Counted from the stretch's first letter, positions 1-6,063 are shown. The stretch is 7,072 bases of DNA from a bacterium (GCA_021781185.1 JAJXXI010000643.1:1-7072); one strand, 5' to 3'. The notes: generated from the letters alone by a model not told the origin. Program-made: numbers and translations.

Positions 1-1444
1 CCAGCGGACCGTTGCCTTCGCCTTCAATCGTGCCGACGGGCGCGGGATGAAAGGCAATCCTAGCGGTGCAACGCACCTTGCCATTTTCACTTTCTGTCTT
101 GAAGCCGAACAACTCCCACGGCTGCGTGCGCTCGACATATTCCTGCCAGAACATGGATTTCAACTCCGCGCCGCTGACCTCGCGGCCGAGCTTGTCCACC
201 GCATCGTTGGCAATGGGCCCGAACTCACGCTGCATGTCCTTCGGCAGTTCGATGCCAAATTCGCTTTCGAGCAAATACGCGACGCCGCCTTTGCCAGACT
301 GTGAATTGACGCGGATGACCTCGCGGTATTCCCGGCCGATGTCCGCCGGATCAATCGTGAGATACGGCACATCCCAGTGTGCTCCGGGAGTTTTTTCACG
401 CTCGACCAAGCCCTTCTTGATGGCATCCTGATGCGATCCGCTGAACGCGGTGAAAACAAGTTCGCCGGCATAAGGCTGGCGCGCGGGAATCGTCATGCCC
501 GTGCAGCGTTCATAAACATCAATGACCGCATTGAGCTTCGAAAAATCCAGCTTCGGATCAATGCCGTGCATGTAGAGGTTCAACGCCACGGTCACGATGT
601 CGAGATTGCCGGTGCGTTCGCCGTTGCCAAACAAGGTGCCCTCGACGCGATCCGCGCCCGCGAGCAAGCCCAGTTCCGTTGCCGCCACGCCGGTGCTGCG
701 GTCGTTGTGCGTGTGCAGGCTGATGACGAGTGAGTCGCGGTTTTTGATGTGGCGGCAAATCCATTCGATTTGGTCTGCGTAAATATTCGGCATCGCGACT
801 TCGACCGTGTCCGGCAAATTCAAGATCATCTTGTTCTGTGGCGTCGGTTGCCACACATCCATGACGGCTTCGGAAACTTCCTTCGCGTATTCGACTTCCG
901 TTGCCGAAAAGCTTTCAGGTGAATACTGAAGCATCACTTCCGTGCCGTTGAGCCGGTGCAAGCGGTCTTTGATCATCTGCGCGCCCTTGACGGCAATCGC
1001 TTTGATTTCTTCCTTCGACTTGCCGAACACGACGCGGCGCTGCGCCGGCGAAGTCGAGTTATACATGTGAATGATGACCTTTTTCGCGCCGATCAACGAT
1101 TCAATGGTGCGCTCGATCAAATCCTCGCGCGCCTGCACGAGCACCTGGAGCCACACATCGTCCGGCACGCGCTTTTCCTCGATGAGGCGGCGGTTGAAGG
1201 TGAACTCCGTGTTCGATGCGGACGGAAAGCCGGCCTCAATTTCCTTGAAGCCGATCTTCACGAGCGTCTGGAACAATTCGAGTTTCTGCGAAACGTTCAT
1301 CGGCACGGCCAGCGCCTGGTTGCCATCGCGCAAATCCACGCTCGCCCAGCGGGGCGGGGCGGTGAGCACACGGTTGGGCCACTGGCGGTCGGGCAAGGCC
1401 ACCGGCGGGAACGGCCGGTATTTTTTGGACGGATCGGTTTGCAT
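1..1444 (-). CDS. leuA: 2-isopropylmalate synthase (3' end cut by window edge)
   Basis: Condenses acetyl-CoA with 2-oxoisovalerate, the first committed step of leucine synthesis, in the cytoplasm. I translated the minus strand from the ATG at 1444 and found 481 open codons to the window edge. The catalytic TIM barrel is clear: VDLRDGNQ (residues 36-43, metal ligand D40), EAGFPS (70-75), HTHND (244-248, metal ligands H244 and H246) and GNGERTGN (273-280). Spacing of D40, H244 and H246 agrees with M. tuberculosis D81, H285 and H287 at a constant offset, which points to the longer LeuA type 2 class. The last visible residues, GTIEGEGNGPL, begin the C-terminal leucine-sensing domain; its remainder lies outside. 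Only a weak GAAAG sits before the start. A leader peptide and terminator lie just upstream, so expression is probably attenuated by leucine supply. Identity is very secure. Confidence 0.96.
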   Translation of the reverse strand, partial: MQTDPSKKYRPFPPVALPDRQWPNRVLTAPPRWASVDLRDGNQALAVPMNVSQKLELFQTLVKIGFKEIEAGFPSASNTEFTFNRRLIEEKRVPDDVWLQVLVQAREDLIERTIESLIGAKKVIIHMYNSTSPAQRRVVFGKSKEEIKAIAVKGAQMIKDRLHRLNGTEVMLQYSPESFSATEVEYAKEVSEAVMDVWQPTPQNKMILNLPDTVEVAMPNIYADQIEWICRHIKNRDSLVISLHTHNDRSTGVAATELGLLAGADRVEGTLFGNGERTGNLDIVTVALNLYMHGIDPKLDFSKLNAVIDVYERCTGMTIPARQPYAGELVFTAFSGSHQDAIKKGLVEREKTPGAHWDVPYLTIDPADIGREYREVIRVNSQSGKGGVAYLLESEFGIELPKDMQREFGPIANDAVDKLGREVSGAELKSMFWQEYVERTQPWELFGFKTESENGKVRCTARIAFHPAPVGTIEGEGNGPL

Positions 1445-1481
1445 GTTGTCTTTCAGTTGTGGCAGTGGCGTTTCCGTTTGG

Positions 1482-1518
1482 CAAAACAAAAACCCCACCG
1501 CCGGGTTGGCGATGGGGG
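1482..1518 (-). terminator. intrinsic terminator (stem 3:4) of the leuA attenuator
   Basis: On the minus strand CCCCATCGCC (1517-1508) pairs with GGCGGTGGGG (1502-1493): ten consecutive pairs with one G-U, around the five-base loop AACCC. TTTTTGTTTT (1492-1483) follows at once. It lies between the leader peptide stop and the leuA ATG, 38 nt before the ATG, so it stops transcription before leuA instead of ending a gene. Any read-through from tal would meet it too. Confidence 0.92.
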
Positions 1519-1589
1519 TTCGTAAACGGTTGTGAAACGATCAGAACCCAGCCGCCGCGCCGGTCAGCAGCGCGTTTAGCAGCAGGTTC
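1508..1589 (-). promoter_or_regulatory. alternative antiterminator stems (1:2 and 2:3) of the leucine attenuator
   Basis: Three minus-strand segments pair in mutually exclusive ways. Segment 1 (1589-1579, GAACCTGCTGC, inside Leu codons 7-11) pairs with segment 2 (1555-1544, GCGGCTGGGTTC) over 11 pairs with one bulged U and two G-U. Segment 2 also pairs with segment 3: GGGTTC (1549-1544) with GAACCC (1521-1516), plus GGCG (1556-1553) with CGCC (1511-1508) across a small internal loop. Segment 3 is also the 5' arm of the terminator. A ribosome stalled on the Leu run masks segment 1, so 2:3 forms and leuA is transcribed. A ribosome reaching the stop codon, which directly follows segment 2, masks segment 2 and the terminator forms. 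Folding was done by eye. Confidence 0.83.
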
Positions 1590-1609
1590 AGTGTGAGCTT
1601 GTGATTCAC
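1541..1609 (-). CDS. leuL: leucine-rich leader peptide of the leuA attenuator
   Basis: A 22-codon reading frame starts with GTG and ends with TGA. Read with initiator Met it begins MNHKLTLNLLLNALL and ends TGAAAGF. Seven of the first 15 codons are Leu (CTC, CTG, CTG, CTG, CTA, CTG, CTG), including a run of three that contains the rarer CTA. It lies between a good promoter and an intrinsic terminator, both on the same strand, directly upstream of leuA, where a translated sensor of Leu-tRNA is expected. The LLLNA stretch resembles that in enterobacterial LeuL as I recall it, but in so short a peptide this may be convergence. The start codon falls about 7 nt after the -10 hexamer, so the mRNA may be leaderless. 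It is too short for routine gene callers. The symbol is given by function and position, not by proven homology. Confidence 0.85.
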   Translation of the reverse strand: MNHKLTLNLLLNALLTGAAAGF

Positions 1610-1615
1610 GTGGGG

Positions 1616-1644
1616 AATCTAGTTGCCCGTCCGTTGGCGGTCAA
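1616..1644 (-). promoter_or_regulatory. sigma70-type promoter of the leuL-leuA unit
   Basis: On the minus strand the -35 is TTGACC (1644-1639, five of six consensus bases) and the -10 is TAGATT (1621-1616, four of six), separated by exactly 17 bp. It begins 16 bp after the tal stop codon. The predicted start of transcription is at about 1609, the first base of the leader peptide GTG. Confidence 0.75.
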
Positions 1645-1660
1645 GTTTTTCCACCGCGCC

Positions 1661-2620
1661 TTACAGCTTCGCCGCCACAAAATGCGCGAGCTTCTGCGCA
1701 TCGGCGTTGAAGGCGCGGAGACCCTCGGCGGTTTTCTCGGTGGCCATGGCGTTTTCGTTGAAGAGCCAGCGGAATTTCTTTTCGTCCAGCGGCAGCTTCT
1801 CAATCTTGGATTCACGGGCGATTTCCGGGCTCAGCTTGCGGGCGAGCGGCGCGGTGCTTTTCTGCAATTCGGCGAGCAGGTTCGGGCTGATGGTCAGCAG
1901 ATCGCAGCCGGCAAGCTCCTGAATTTCCCCGACATTGCGGAAGCTGGCGCCCATGATTTCCGTCGCGTGGCCGAATTTTTTGTAGTAGGAATAAATCTCC
2001 TTCACGGAAAGCACGCCGGGATCCTCGGCCGGGGCGAAATCACGTTTTTCCTTGGCCTTATACCAGTCCATGATGCGGCCCACGAAGGGCGAGATGAGCT
2101 TGATCCCGGCCTCGGCACAGGCGACGGCCTGCGGGAGCGAGAACAGCAGCGTGAGATTGCAGTTGATGCCTTCGCGCTGAAGGATTTCACCGGCGCGAAT
2201 GCCTTCCCAAGTGGAGGCGATCTTGATCAGGATGCGTTCGCGGGGAATGCCGTTCGCTTCGTAAAGCTTGATGAAATGACGGCCCTTGGCGGCGAGGGCT
2301 TCGGCGTCAAAGGACAGGTCCGCGTCCGTTTCGGTGGAAACCCGGCCGGGAACAATTTTCAAAATCTCCAGCCCGAAAAGAATCGTCAGGTCGTCGAGCA
2401 CGCGGGCGGGCAAATCTTTGCCGCCGGCCTTGGCCTTGTTGTCGGCGATGGCTTTCTCCACGAGGTATTGATACTCGGGCATCTGCGCGGCCTTGAGGAT
2501 CAGCGAGGGATTCGTGGTGGCATCGCGCGGGGCGAACTGCTTCAGCGAAGCGAAATCGCCGGTGTCGGCGACGACGGTCGTGAATTGCTTGAGTTGATCG
2601 AGTTGGGTGGGGTTGCTCAT
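1661..2620 (-). CDS. tal: transaldolase
   Basis: Moves a dihydroxyacetone unit between sugar phosphates (sedoheptulose 7-phosphate plus glyceraldehyde 3-phosphate to erythrose 4-phosphate plus fructose 6-phosphate) in the non-oxidative pentose phosphate pathway; cytoplasmic. The 319-aa length matches E. coli TalB (317), and the protein aligns with it almost throughout. The Schiff-base lysine is K133 in [11 protein letters not shown]. Other active-site residues correspond to TalB: D19 in VADTGD, N37 in DATTNPSL, E97 in STETD, N155 and T157 in NCNLTLLF, and S177 in ISPFVGRI. It belongs to the long TalB-type class, not the short fructose-6-phosphate aldolase-like class. No Shine-Dalgarno sequence precedes the ATG. 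leuA lies downstream on the same strand, separated by its own promoter and attenuator. No intrinsic terminator is seen right after the stop, so read-through to the attenuator is possible. Confidence 0.97.
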   Translation of the reverse strand: MSNPTQLDQLKQFTTVVADTGDFASLKQFAPRDATTNPSLILKAAQMPEYQYLVEKAIADNKAKAGGKDLPARVLDDLTILFGLEILKIVPGRVSTETDADLSFDAEALAAKGRHFIKLYEANGIPRERILIKIASTWEGIRAGEILQREGINCNLTLLFSLPQAVACAEAGIKLISPFVGRIMDWYKAKEKRDFAPAEDPGVLSVKEIYSYYKKFGHATEIMGASFRNVGEIQELAGCDLLTISPNLLAELQKSTAPLARKLSPEIARESKIEKLPLDEKKFRWLFNENAMATEKTAEGLRAFNADAQKLAHFVAAKL

Positions 2621-2630
2621 GGATTATTCA

Positions 2631-2650
2631 ATTTTGGCCGAAGCCAAAAT
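2631..2650. repeat. perfect 8-bp palindrome with TTCG loop before tal
   Basis: On the minus strand ATTTTGGC, TTCG and GCCAAAAT make a perfect 8-bp stem closed by a C(UUCG)G tetraloop, one of the most stable RNA loops. It ends 10 nt before the tal ATG and overlaps the candidate -10 box. No T-run follows on either strand, so it is not a normal terminator. It could be a repressor operator at the tal start or a 5' mRNA hairpin. Confidence 0.7.
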
Positions 2651-2673
2651 ACGCGGAAGGCTGGTTTTGGCAA
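2646..2673 (-). promoter_or_regulatory. candidate tal promoter
   Basis: On the minus strand TTGCCA (2673-2668) and TATTTT (2651-2646) are separated by 16 bp. Transcription would start inside the palindrome at 2631-2650, leaving a 5' UTR of about 20 nt. Four of six consensus bases match in each box, so this is a plausible but unproven promoter. Confidence 0.45.
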
Positions 2674-3000
2674 TTCCTTTGCGCCGGATCCCGCGCCGAA
2701 AATTTAACTGGAATCGTGAGCGCCGTTCATGCGGAGCCATAGCTTGACGACTGCCAGAATAGTATTGAAAAACAAGTTGACATACTGCTGGCCGTTGCTT
2801 AATCCCATTGACCAATCAGCATATGGCAAGGTCTGGGGACAGGTGGTGCTGCTTGTTTGGGGCAACCGCGCAATGGCGGGCGGAGAAATACTTCTTCCCC
2901 GCCGCCGTTCCATAAGGGCACGCCGGCGGCGGCGCTTCCAAGTCTGGTGCCGGTGGGTGCGCTGGGTGGCACGGTTCCACAGGCCAGCCTCTTTGGCTCG
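2674..3000. other. stretch without a recognisable gene
   Basis: Several short frames cross this stretch, but none has a protein-like composition or a match I recognise. A 34-codon minus-strand frame (2810-2706) is rich in hydrophobic residues but has no supporting start signals. A perfect TTGACA lies at 2777-2782 with no good -10 box after it. A GC-rich inverted repeat lies at 2899-2932. The right part may be IS or gene debris, since a broken ISL3 transposase follows directly. Confidence 0.5.
2899..2932. repeat. GC-rich inverted repeat
   Basis: CCGCCGCCG (2899-2907) and CGGCGGCGG (2924-2932) are perfectly complementary over 9 bp around a 16-nt loop. No T-run follows on either strand. It may be a dispersed intergenic repeat or a chance product of GCC/GGC runs. 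Confidence 0.45.
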
Positions 3001-3204
3001 ATGGTAAAGCTGGCGCAAATGATCGAGCGCCATCTGGCCGGCATCCTGGCACACAGGAAGTGGGGCGTGACCAATGCGTTTATGGAAGGCTTAAACAGCG
3101 TCTTCAGCGCCACCAAACGCAAAGCCCGCAGCTACCGTTCCACCAGCCATCTCATCGCCATGCTTTTCTTCACGGCGGGCAAACTTCGCCTGCCTCAATT
3201 CTAA
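3001..3204 (+). pseudogene. ISL3-family transposase, C-terminal fragment
   Basis: About 67 codons from ATGGTAAAG to the TAA at 3202-3204 read like the end of an ISL3-family DDE transposase: HLAGILAHRKWGVTNAFMEG, then LNSVFSATKRKARSYRST and MLFFTAGKLRLPQF. The conserved pattern is TN, then EGLNS, then a basic K..AR.YR segment, then LI.ML....GKL. The Glu of EGLNS is expected to be the last catalytic acidic residue. Full ISL3 transposases are about 400 aa, so the N-terminal DNA-binding part and the catalytic aspartates are missing. The frame stays open upstream to 2857, but that part has no transposase character (it is Pro, Gly and Ala rich). This is an inactive remnant; the ATG at 3001 is not a real start. 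Confidence 0.82.
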
Positions 3205-3230
3205 CTCTACCGAAAACAGCGGGGAACCAG
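3205..3230. repeat. possible right end of the ISL3-type element
   Basis: Directly after the transposase stop the sequence CTACCGAAAACAGCGGGGAA runs into CCAG. ISL3-type elements often carry a terminal inverted repeat ending in a similar GAAAACAG..GAACC block close behind the transposase stop. The partner left end is not in the window, so this rests on recalled resemblance only. Confidence 0.3.
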
Positions 3231-3342
3231 TGTCCAGATGCTCCTCTTTGGCGTTTGGCAGTGCGTGACTTCTTTTGTCTTGACTCTTGGAACTTGGAAC
3301 ACTTAAAAACCGGAGGAAATCACCAAACTTTTATAAAGCCTC

Positions 3343-3370
3343 TTGCCTTCGCGGTTTTTACGGCTAGAAT
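3343..3370 (+). promoter_or_regulatory. efp promoter
   Basis: TTGCCT (3343-3348) and TAGAAT (3365-3370, five of six consensus bases) are 16 bp apart. Predicted start of transcription is at about 3377, giving a 5' UTR of about 35 nt before the efp ATG. A longer reading frame that starts at 3343 would begin inside this promoter, which supports choosing the start at 3412. Confidence 0.65.
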
Positions 3371-3372
3371 GT

Positions 3373-3410
3373 GCGACTCATTTTCGAGCAAACAATACGC
3401 GACTCATTTT
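3373..3410 (+). repeat. 12-bp direct repeat in the efp leader
   Basis: GCGACTCATTTT occurs exactly at 3373-3384 and again at 3399-3410, with starts 26 bp apart. The second copy ends one base before the efp ATG; the first covers the predicted transcription start. The repeat fills most of the 5' UTR, where no Shine-Dalgarno sequence is present. Confidence 0.8.
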
Positions 3411-3411
3411 T

Positions 3412-3969
3412 ATGGCAACAGCAAACGATCTTCGCCGCGGCATGGCGATCAATTATAACGGCGATATCTGCGTGGTGCTGGAATTCCAGCATCGCACCCC
3501 CGGCAACCTGCGCGCCTTCGTCCAGGCCACGCTCCGCAGCATTCGCACGGGCAAATCCTCGGACATCCGCCTCAGTTCGACGGAAAAAATCGAGCCCGTG
3601 CCGATGATCACCACCAAGATGGAGTTCAGCTACAAGGACGGGGAAGATTACGTGTTTACCGACCCGGAAACCTACGAGACGGTCACCCTGGCCAAGGAAC
3701 TCGTCGGCGATGCCAAAAACTTTCTGGTGGAAAACGGGGAAGTGACCGTCACGTTCGTCGAGGAAAAGGCCGTCACCGTGGAAATTCCGGCCAGCGTCAT
3801 TCTGACCGTGACCGACGCGCCGGAAGGCGTCCGCGGCGATTCCGCCAACAATGTCCAGAAAGCGATCATCCTGGAAACCGGCATTACCGTGCAGGCGCCG
3901 CTATTCATCAAGACCGGCGAGAAGATCAAGGTGGACACCCGCACCGGTAAATACATGGAGCGCGCGTAA
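3412..3969 (+). CDS. efp: elongation factor P
   Basis: Binds the ribosome between the P and E sites and relieves stalling at polyproline. The 185-aa length is typical. The three domains are visible: N-terminal KOW-like domain (about 1-64), middle OB domain (about 67-125) and C-terminal OB domain (about 128-185), with the family ending KVDTRTGKYMERA. The start at 3412 gives the standard N-terminus MATANDLRRG; the frame is open further upstream but crosses the promoter. The functional loop reads TPGNLRAF (29-36). E. coli has PGKGQAF there with the beta-lysylated K34, so the modified position is Asn (N32) here, with an Arg two residues later (R34). Neither the K34 substrate of EpmA nor a clear EarP-type arginine loop is present, and no modification gene is nearby. 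No Shine-Dalgarno sequence precedes the ATG. A strong terminator follows. Confidence 0.95.
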   Translation: MATANDLRRGMAINYNGDICVVLEFQHRTPGNLRAFVQATLRSIRTGKSSDIRLSSTEKIEPVPMITTKMEFSYKDGEDYVFTDPETYETVTLAKELVGDAKNFLVENGEVTVTFVEEKAVTVEIPASVILTVTDAPEGVRGDSANNVQKAIILETGITVQAPLFIKTGEKIKVDTRTGKYMERA

Positions 3970-3990
3970 GCCGTTTCCCGCCCCATTTCC

Positions 3991-4023
3991 AAGCCCGCGT
4001 CCGCGCGGGTTTTTTATTTTTTT
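3991..4023 (+). terminator. intrinsic terminator of efp
   Basis: CCCGCG (3994-3999) pairs with CGCGGG (4004-4009) around the loop TCCG. A G-U and two A-T pairs extend the base, and T6, A, T7 (4010-4023) follow. It begins 22 nt after the efp stop and separates efp from ptsI, which therefore needs its own promoter or read-through. Confidence 0.93.
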
Positions 4024-4076
4024 GGCTTAATTGCTTTGCAAGCGAAACGGCCTCGGTTATTTGTTTTGTCAATCTT

Positions 4077-5852
4077 ATGGCAGGGCTGGTGAAAGGCGAA
4101 AAATTTTATCGCGGCATCGCTGTTTCGGCAGGAGTTTGCCGCAGCAAGGTAGTGGTTCTCCACCGCTCCCGTCGCGCCATCATTAAGCGCGACCTGCCAC
4201 CGGAGTCCGTCGCGCCGGAAATCAAACGCTTTGAACACGCGCTCGTCCGCACCCGGCAGCAGATCACGGAGGTCCAGCGCCGGGTCGCCGACACGATGAG
4301 TTCCTCCGAGGCGGATATCTTTGACGCGCATCTGTTGATGCTGGAGGATCGCGTGCTGATCGAAGAGGTCATCAAGATCATCCATGAACAGCGGACCAAC
4401 GCGGACTATGCGTTTCACACGGCCGCCGACCGTTACATCGCCGTGCTTGAAGCCGTCGAGGATGAATATCTCCGTGAACGGGCCGCCGATCTGCGCGACC
4501 TCTCTGGCCGCGTGCTCGACAACCTGCTCGAGGTCAAGGATCAGTTCAATCTCCGCCACCTGACCGAACCGTGCATTCTGGTGGCGCATGACCTGAGCCC
4601 CTCAATGACGGCGCAGTTGGACCGGAAATTTGTGCTTGGCTTCGTCACCGACATCGGCGGCAAAACCTCGCACACGGCCATCCTGGCCCGTTCGCTGGAC
4701 ATCCCCGCCGTGGTCGGCGCCCAGGGCATCAGCGAGGAACTGGAGACGGGCGACTACGCGCTGCTCGACGGCTACAACGGCACCGTGGTCGTCAACCCGA
4801 CCGATCAGACGCTCTTTGAATATGGCCAGCTCGCCAAGATCAAGGCGTCGCTCGACGAGAAACTCCGCGAGGTCCAAAGCCAGTCCGCCGTCACGCTCGA
4901 TGGTCGGACAATTCATCTCTCCGCCAACATCGAGGATCAGCATGACGTGAAGGCTGTGCTGGCCCACGGCGCGGAGGGCGTCGGCCTGTTCCGCACGGAA
5001 TTTCTGTTCATCAACCGTGAGCATCCGCCGACGGAGGAGGAGCAGCTTCAGGTTTACCGCGAGGTGGCGGCCGCGCTCAAGCCGCACTCCGTCATCATCC
5101 GCACCCTGGACCTCGGCGGCGACAAGTTTGCTTCACATCTCCAGCTCGCGCGGGAAATGAACCCTTTCCTCGGATGGAGGGCCATCCGCTTCTGTCTCGC
5201 GCAGCCGGAACTGTTTCGTGCCCAGCTTCGGGCCATTCTCCGCGCCAGCGCCGAGGGCAACGTCAAGATGATGTATCCGATGATCTCGGGGCTGGACGAA
5301 CTCATCCAGGCCAATACGCTCGTCGAAAAATGCAAGGTCGAGCTGCGCGCCGAAAACATCCCGTTCGCCGAAAACCTGGAAATCGGCGCAATGATCGAGA
5401 TTCCCTCAGCCGTGCTAATCGCCGACACGCTGGCGAAGCGCGTGAAATTTTTCAGCATCGGCTCAAACGATCTGATTCAATACACGCTGGCCGCCGACCG
5501 CACGAACGAGAAGGTTTCGCATCTCTACGAACCCACGCATCCGGCGATTCTGCGCCTGATCAAGATGACGGTGGACGCCGCGCATGCCAACGGCATCTGG
5601 GTCGGCGTTTGCGGGGAAATCGCCGGCGACGCCATCCTCGCCCCGCTGCTCGTGGGTCTGGGCGTGGACGAACTCAGCGCCGCGCCCGCCGTGATTGACC
5701 AAGTGAAATACATCATCCGCCGGATCAAGCTGACCGAGGCACGTCAACTGGCAGAGACCGCGTTGACCAGCGAATCGCCCACGGAGATCTTCGCCCGCTG
5801 CATTGAGTTCGCCCGCCAAACCGCGCCCAGCCTGTTTGAGAACAAGGCGTGA
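4077..5852 (+). CDS. ptsI: phosphoenolpyruvate-protein phosphotransferase (PTS Enzyme I)
   Basis: Takes phosphate from phosphoenolpyruvate onto a histidine and passes it to HPr, the first step of the phosphotransferase system; cytoplasmic, active as a dimer. At 591 aa it is slightly longer than E. coli EI (575). In order: N-terminal HPr-binding helical part (about 20-150), swivelling phosphohistidine domain with GGKTSHTAILARS (active H199), and PEP-binding barrel with GLFRTEFL (R306), RTLDLGGDK (R342), EIPSA (E441), SIGSNDLIQYTLAADR (N464, D465, R475) and VCGE (C512). Each site lies 10 residues beyond its E. coli counterpart (H189, R296, R332, E431, N454, D455, R465, C502). The N-terminus lacks GAF, so this is the sugar-type EI, not EI-Ntr (PtsP). 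No ptsH or EII gene is in the window. The ATG has no Shine-Dalgarno sequence and no convincing promoter was found. Confidence 0.96.
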   Translation: MAGLVKGEKFYRGIAVSAGVCRSKVVVLHRSRRAIIKRDLPPESVAPEIKRFEHALVRTRQQITEVQRRVADTMSSSEADIFDAHLLMLEDRVLIEEVIKIIHEQRTNADYAFHTAADRYIAVLEAVEDEYLRERAADLRDLSGRVLDNLLEVKDQFNLRHLTEPCILVAHDLSPSMTAQLDRKFVLGFVTDIGGKTSHTAILARSLDIPAVVGAQGISEELETGDYALLDGYNGTVVVNPTDQTLFEYGQLAKIKASLDEKLREVQSQSAVTLDGRTIHLSANIEDQHDVKAVLAHGAEGVGLFRTEFLFINREHPPTEEEQLQVYREVAAALKPHSVIIRTLDLGGDKFASHLQLAREMNPFLGWRAIRFCLAQPELFRAQLRAILRASAEGNVKMMYPMISGLDELIQANTLVEKCKVELRAENIPFAENLEIGAMIEIPSAVLIADTLAKRVKFFSIGSNDLIQYTLAADRTNEKVSHLYEPTHPAILRLIKMTVDAAHANGIWVGVCGEIAGDAILAPLLVGLGVDELSAAPAVIDQVKYIIRRIKLTEARQLAETALTSESPTEIFARCIEFARQTAPSLFENKA

Positions 5853-6030
5853 GGGAGTTTGGTGTTTGAGCTTTAATCCACTGCCTCATTGCTCCGACAT
5901 TCGCCGGCTCCGCAGCCAGACAAGGCAGTTCTGGCAAAAATTTTGATGCTTCCCGGATGTGGTGGCGGCATGGGCAAACCGGGCGGATTCCCCCGTAAAA
6001 CTGCGAGAGTGTCAAAAAATATGAGTGTGA

Positions 6031-6048
6031 GAGCCTGTCTGAAAAATC
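6031..6048. repeat. putative terminal inverted repeat of the IS5-type element
   Basis: GAGCCTGTCTGAAAAATC lies 15 bp outside the stop of the IS5-type transposase, which reads away from it. Many IS5-family elements end in a G(A/G)G..CTGTCTGAAAA block. The partner end is absent from the window. A looser match, GAGAGTGTCAAAAAAT, lies just to the left at 6005-6020. Confidence 0.5.
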
Positions 6049-6063
6049 AAAATCATGTAGTAT

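Noticed and set aside
956..1525. 189-aa plus-strand open frame opposite leuA, and smaller ones at 47-733
   Set aside because: Antisense shadows of the 481-codon leuA frame, produced by high GC codon bias.
1601..2707. 368-aa plus-strand open frame opposite tal
   Set aside because: It is the antisense shadow of tal, whose active-site residues and length are all correct on the minus strand. The plus-strand product has no recognisable family.
2777..2805. Plus-strand promoter with a perfect TTGACA
   Set aside because: The sequence 16-18 bp downstream (TTAATC, TAATCC) is a poor -10 box, and no gene follows.
2706..2810. 34-codon hydrophobic minus-strand frame as a small membrane protein
   Set aside because: No start signals, no recognisable family, and no way to test conservation here.
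3280..3308. Second plus-strand promoter TTGACT, 17 bp, TTAAAA upstream of efp
   Set aside because: The -10 matches only three of six bases, and the spacer is a CTTGGAA tandem repeat that looks like simple intergenic sequence. The promoter at 3343-3370 is better.
3343..3411. N-terminal extension of efp by 23 codons
   Set aside because: It would overlap the promoter boxes and predicted transcription start. EF-P proteins normally begin as the product from 3412 does.
5880..5930. 7-bp inverted repeat ACTGCCT/AGGCAGT after ptsI
   Set aside because: The arms are far apart and no T-run follows, so it is not a credible terminator and is likely chance.
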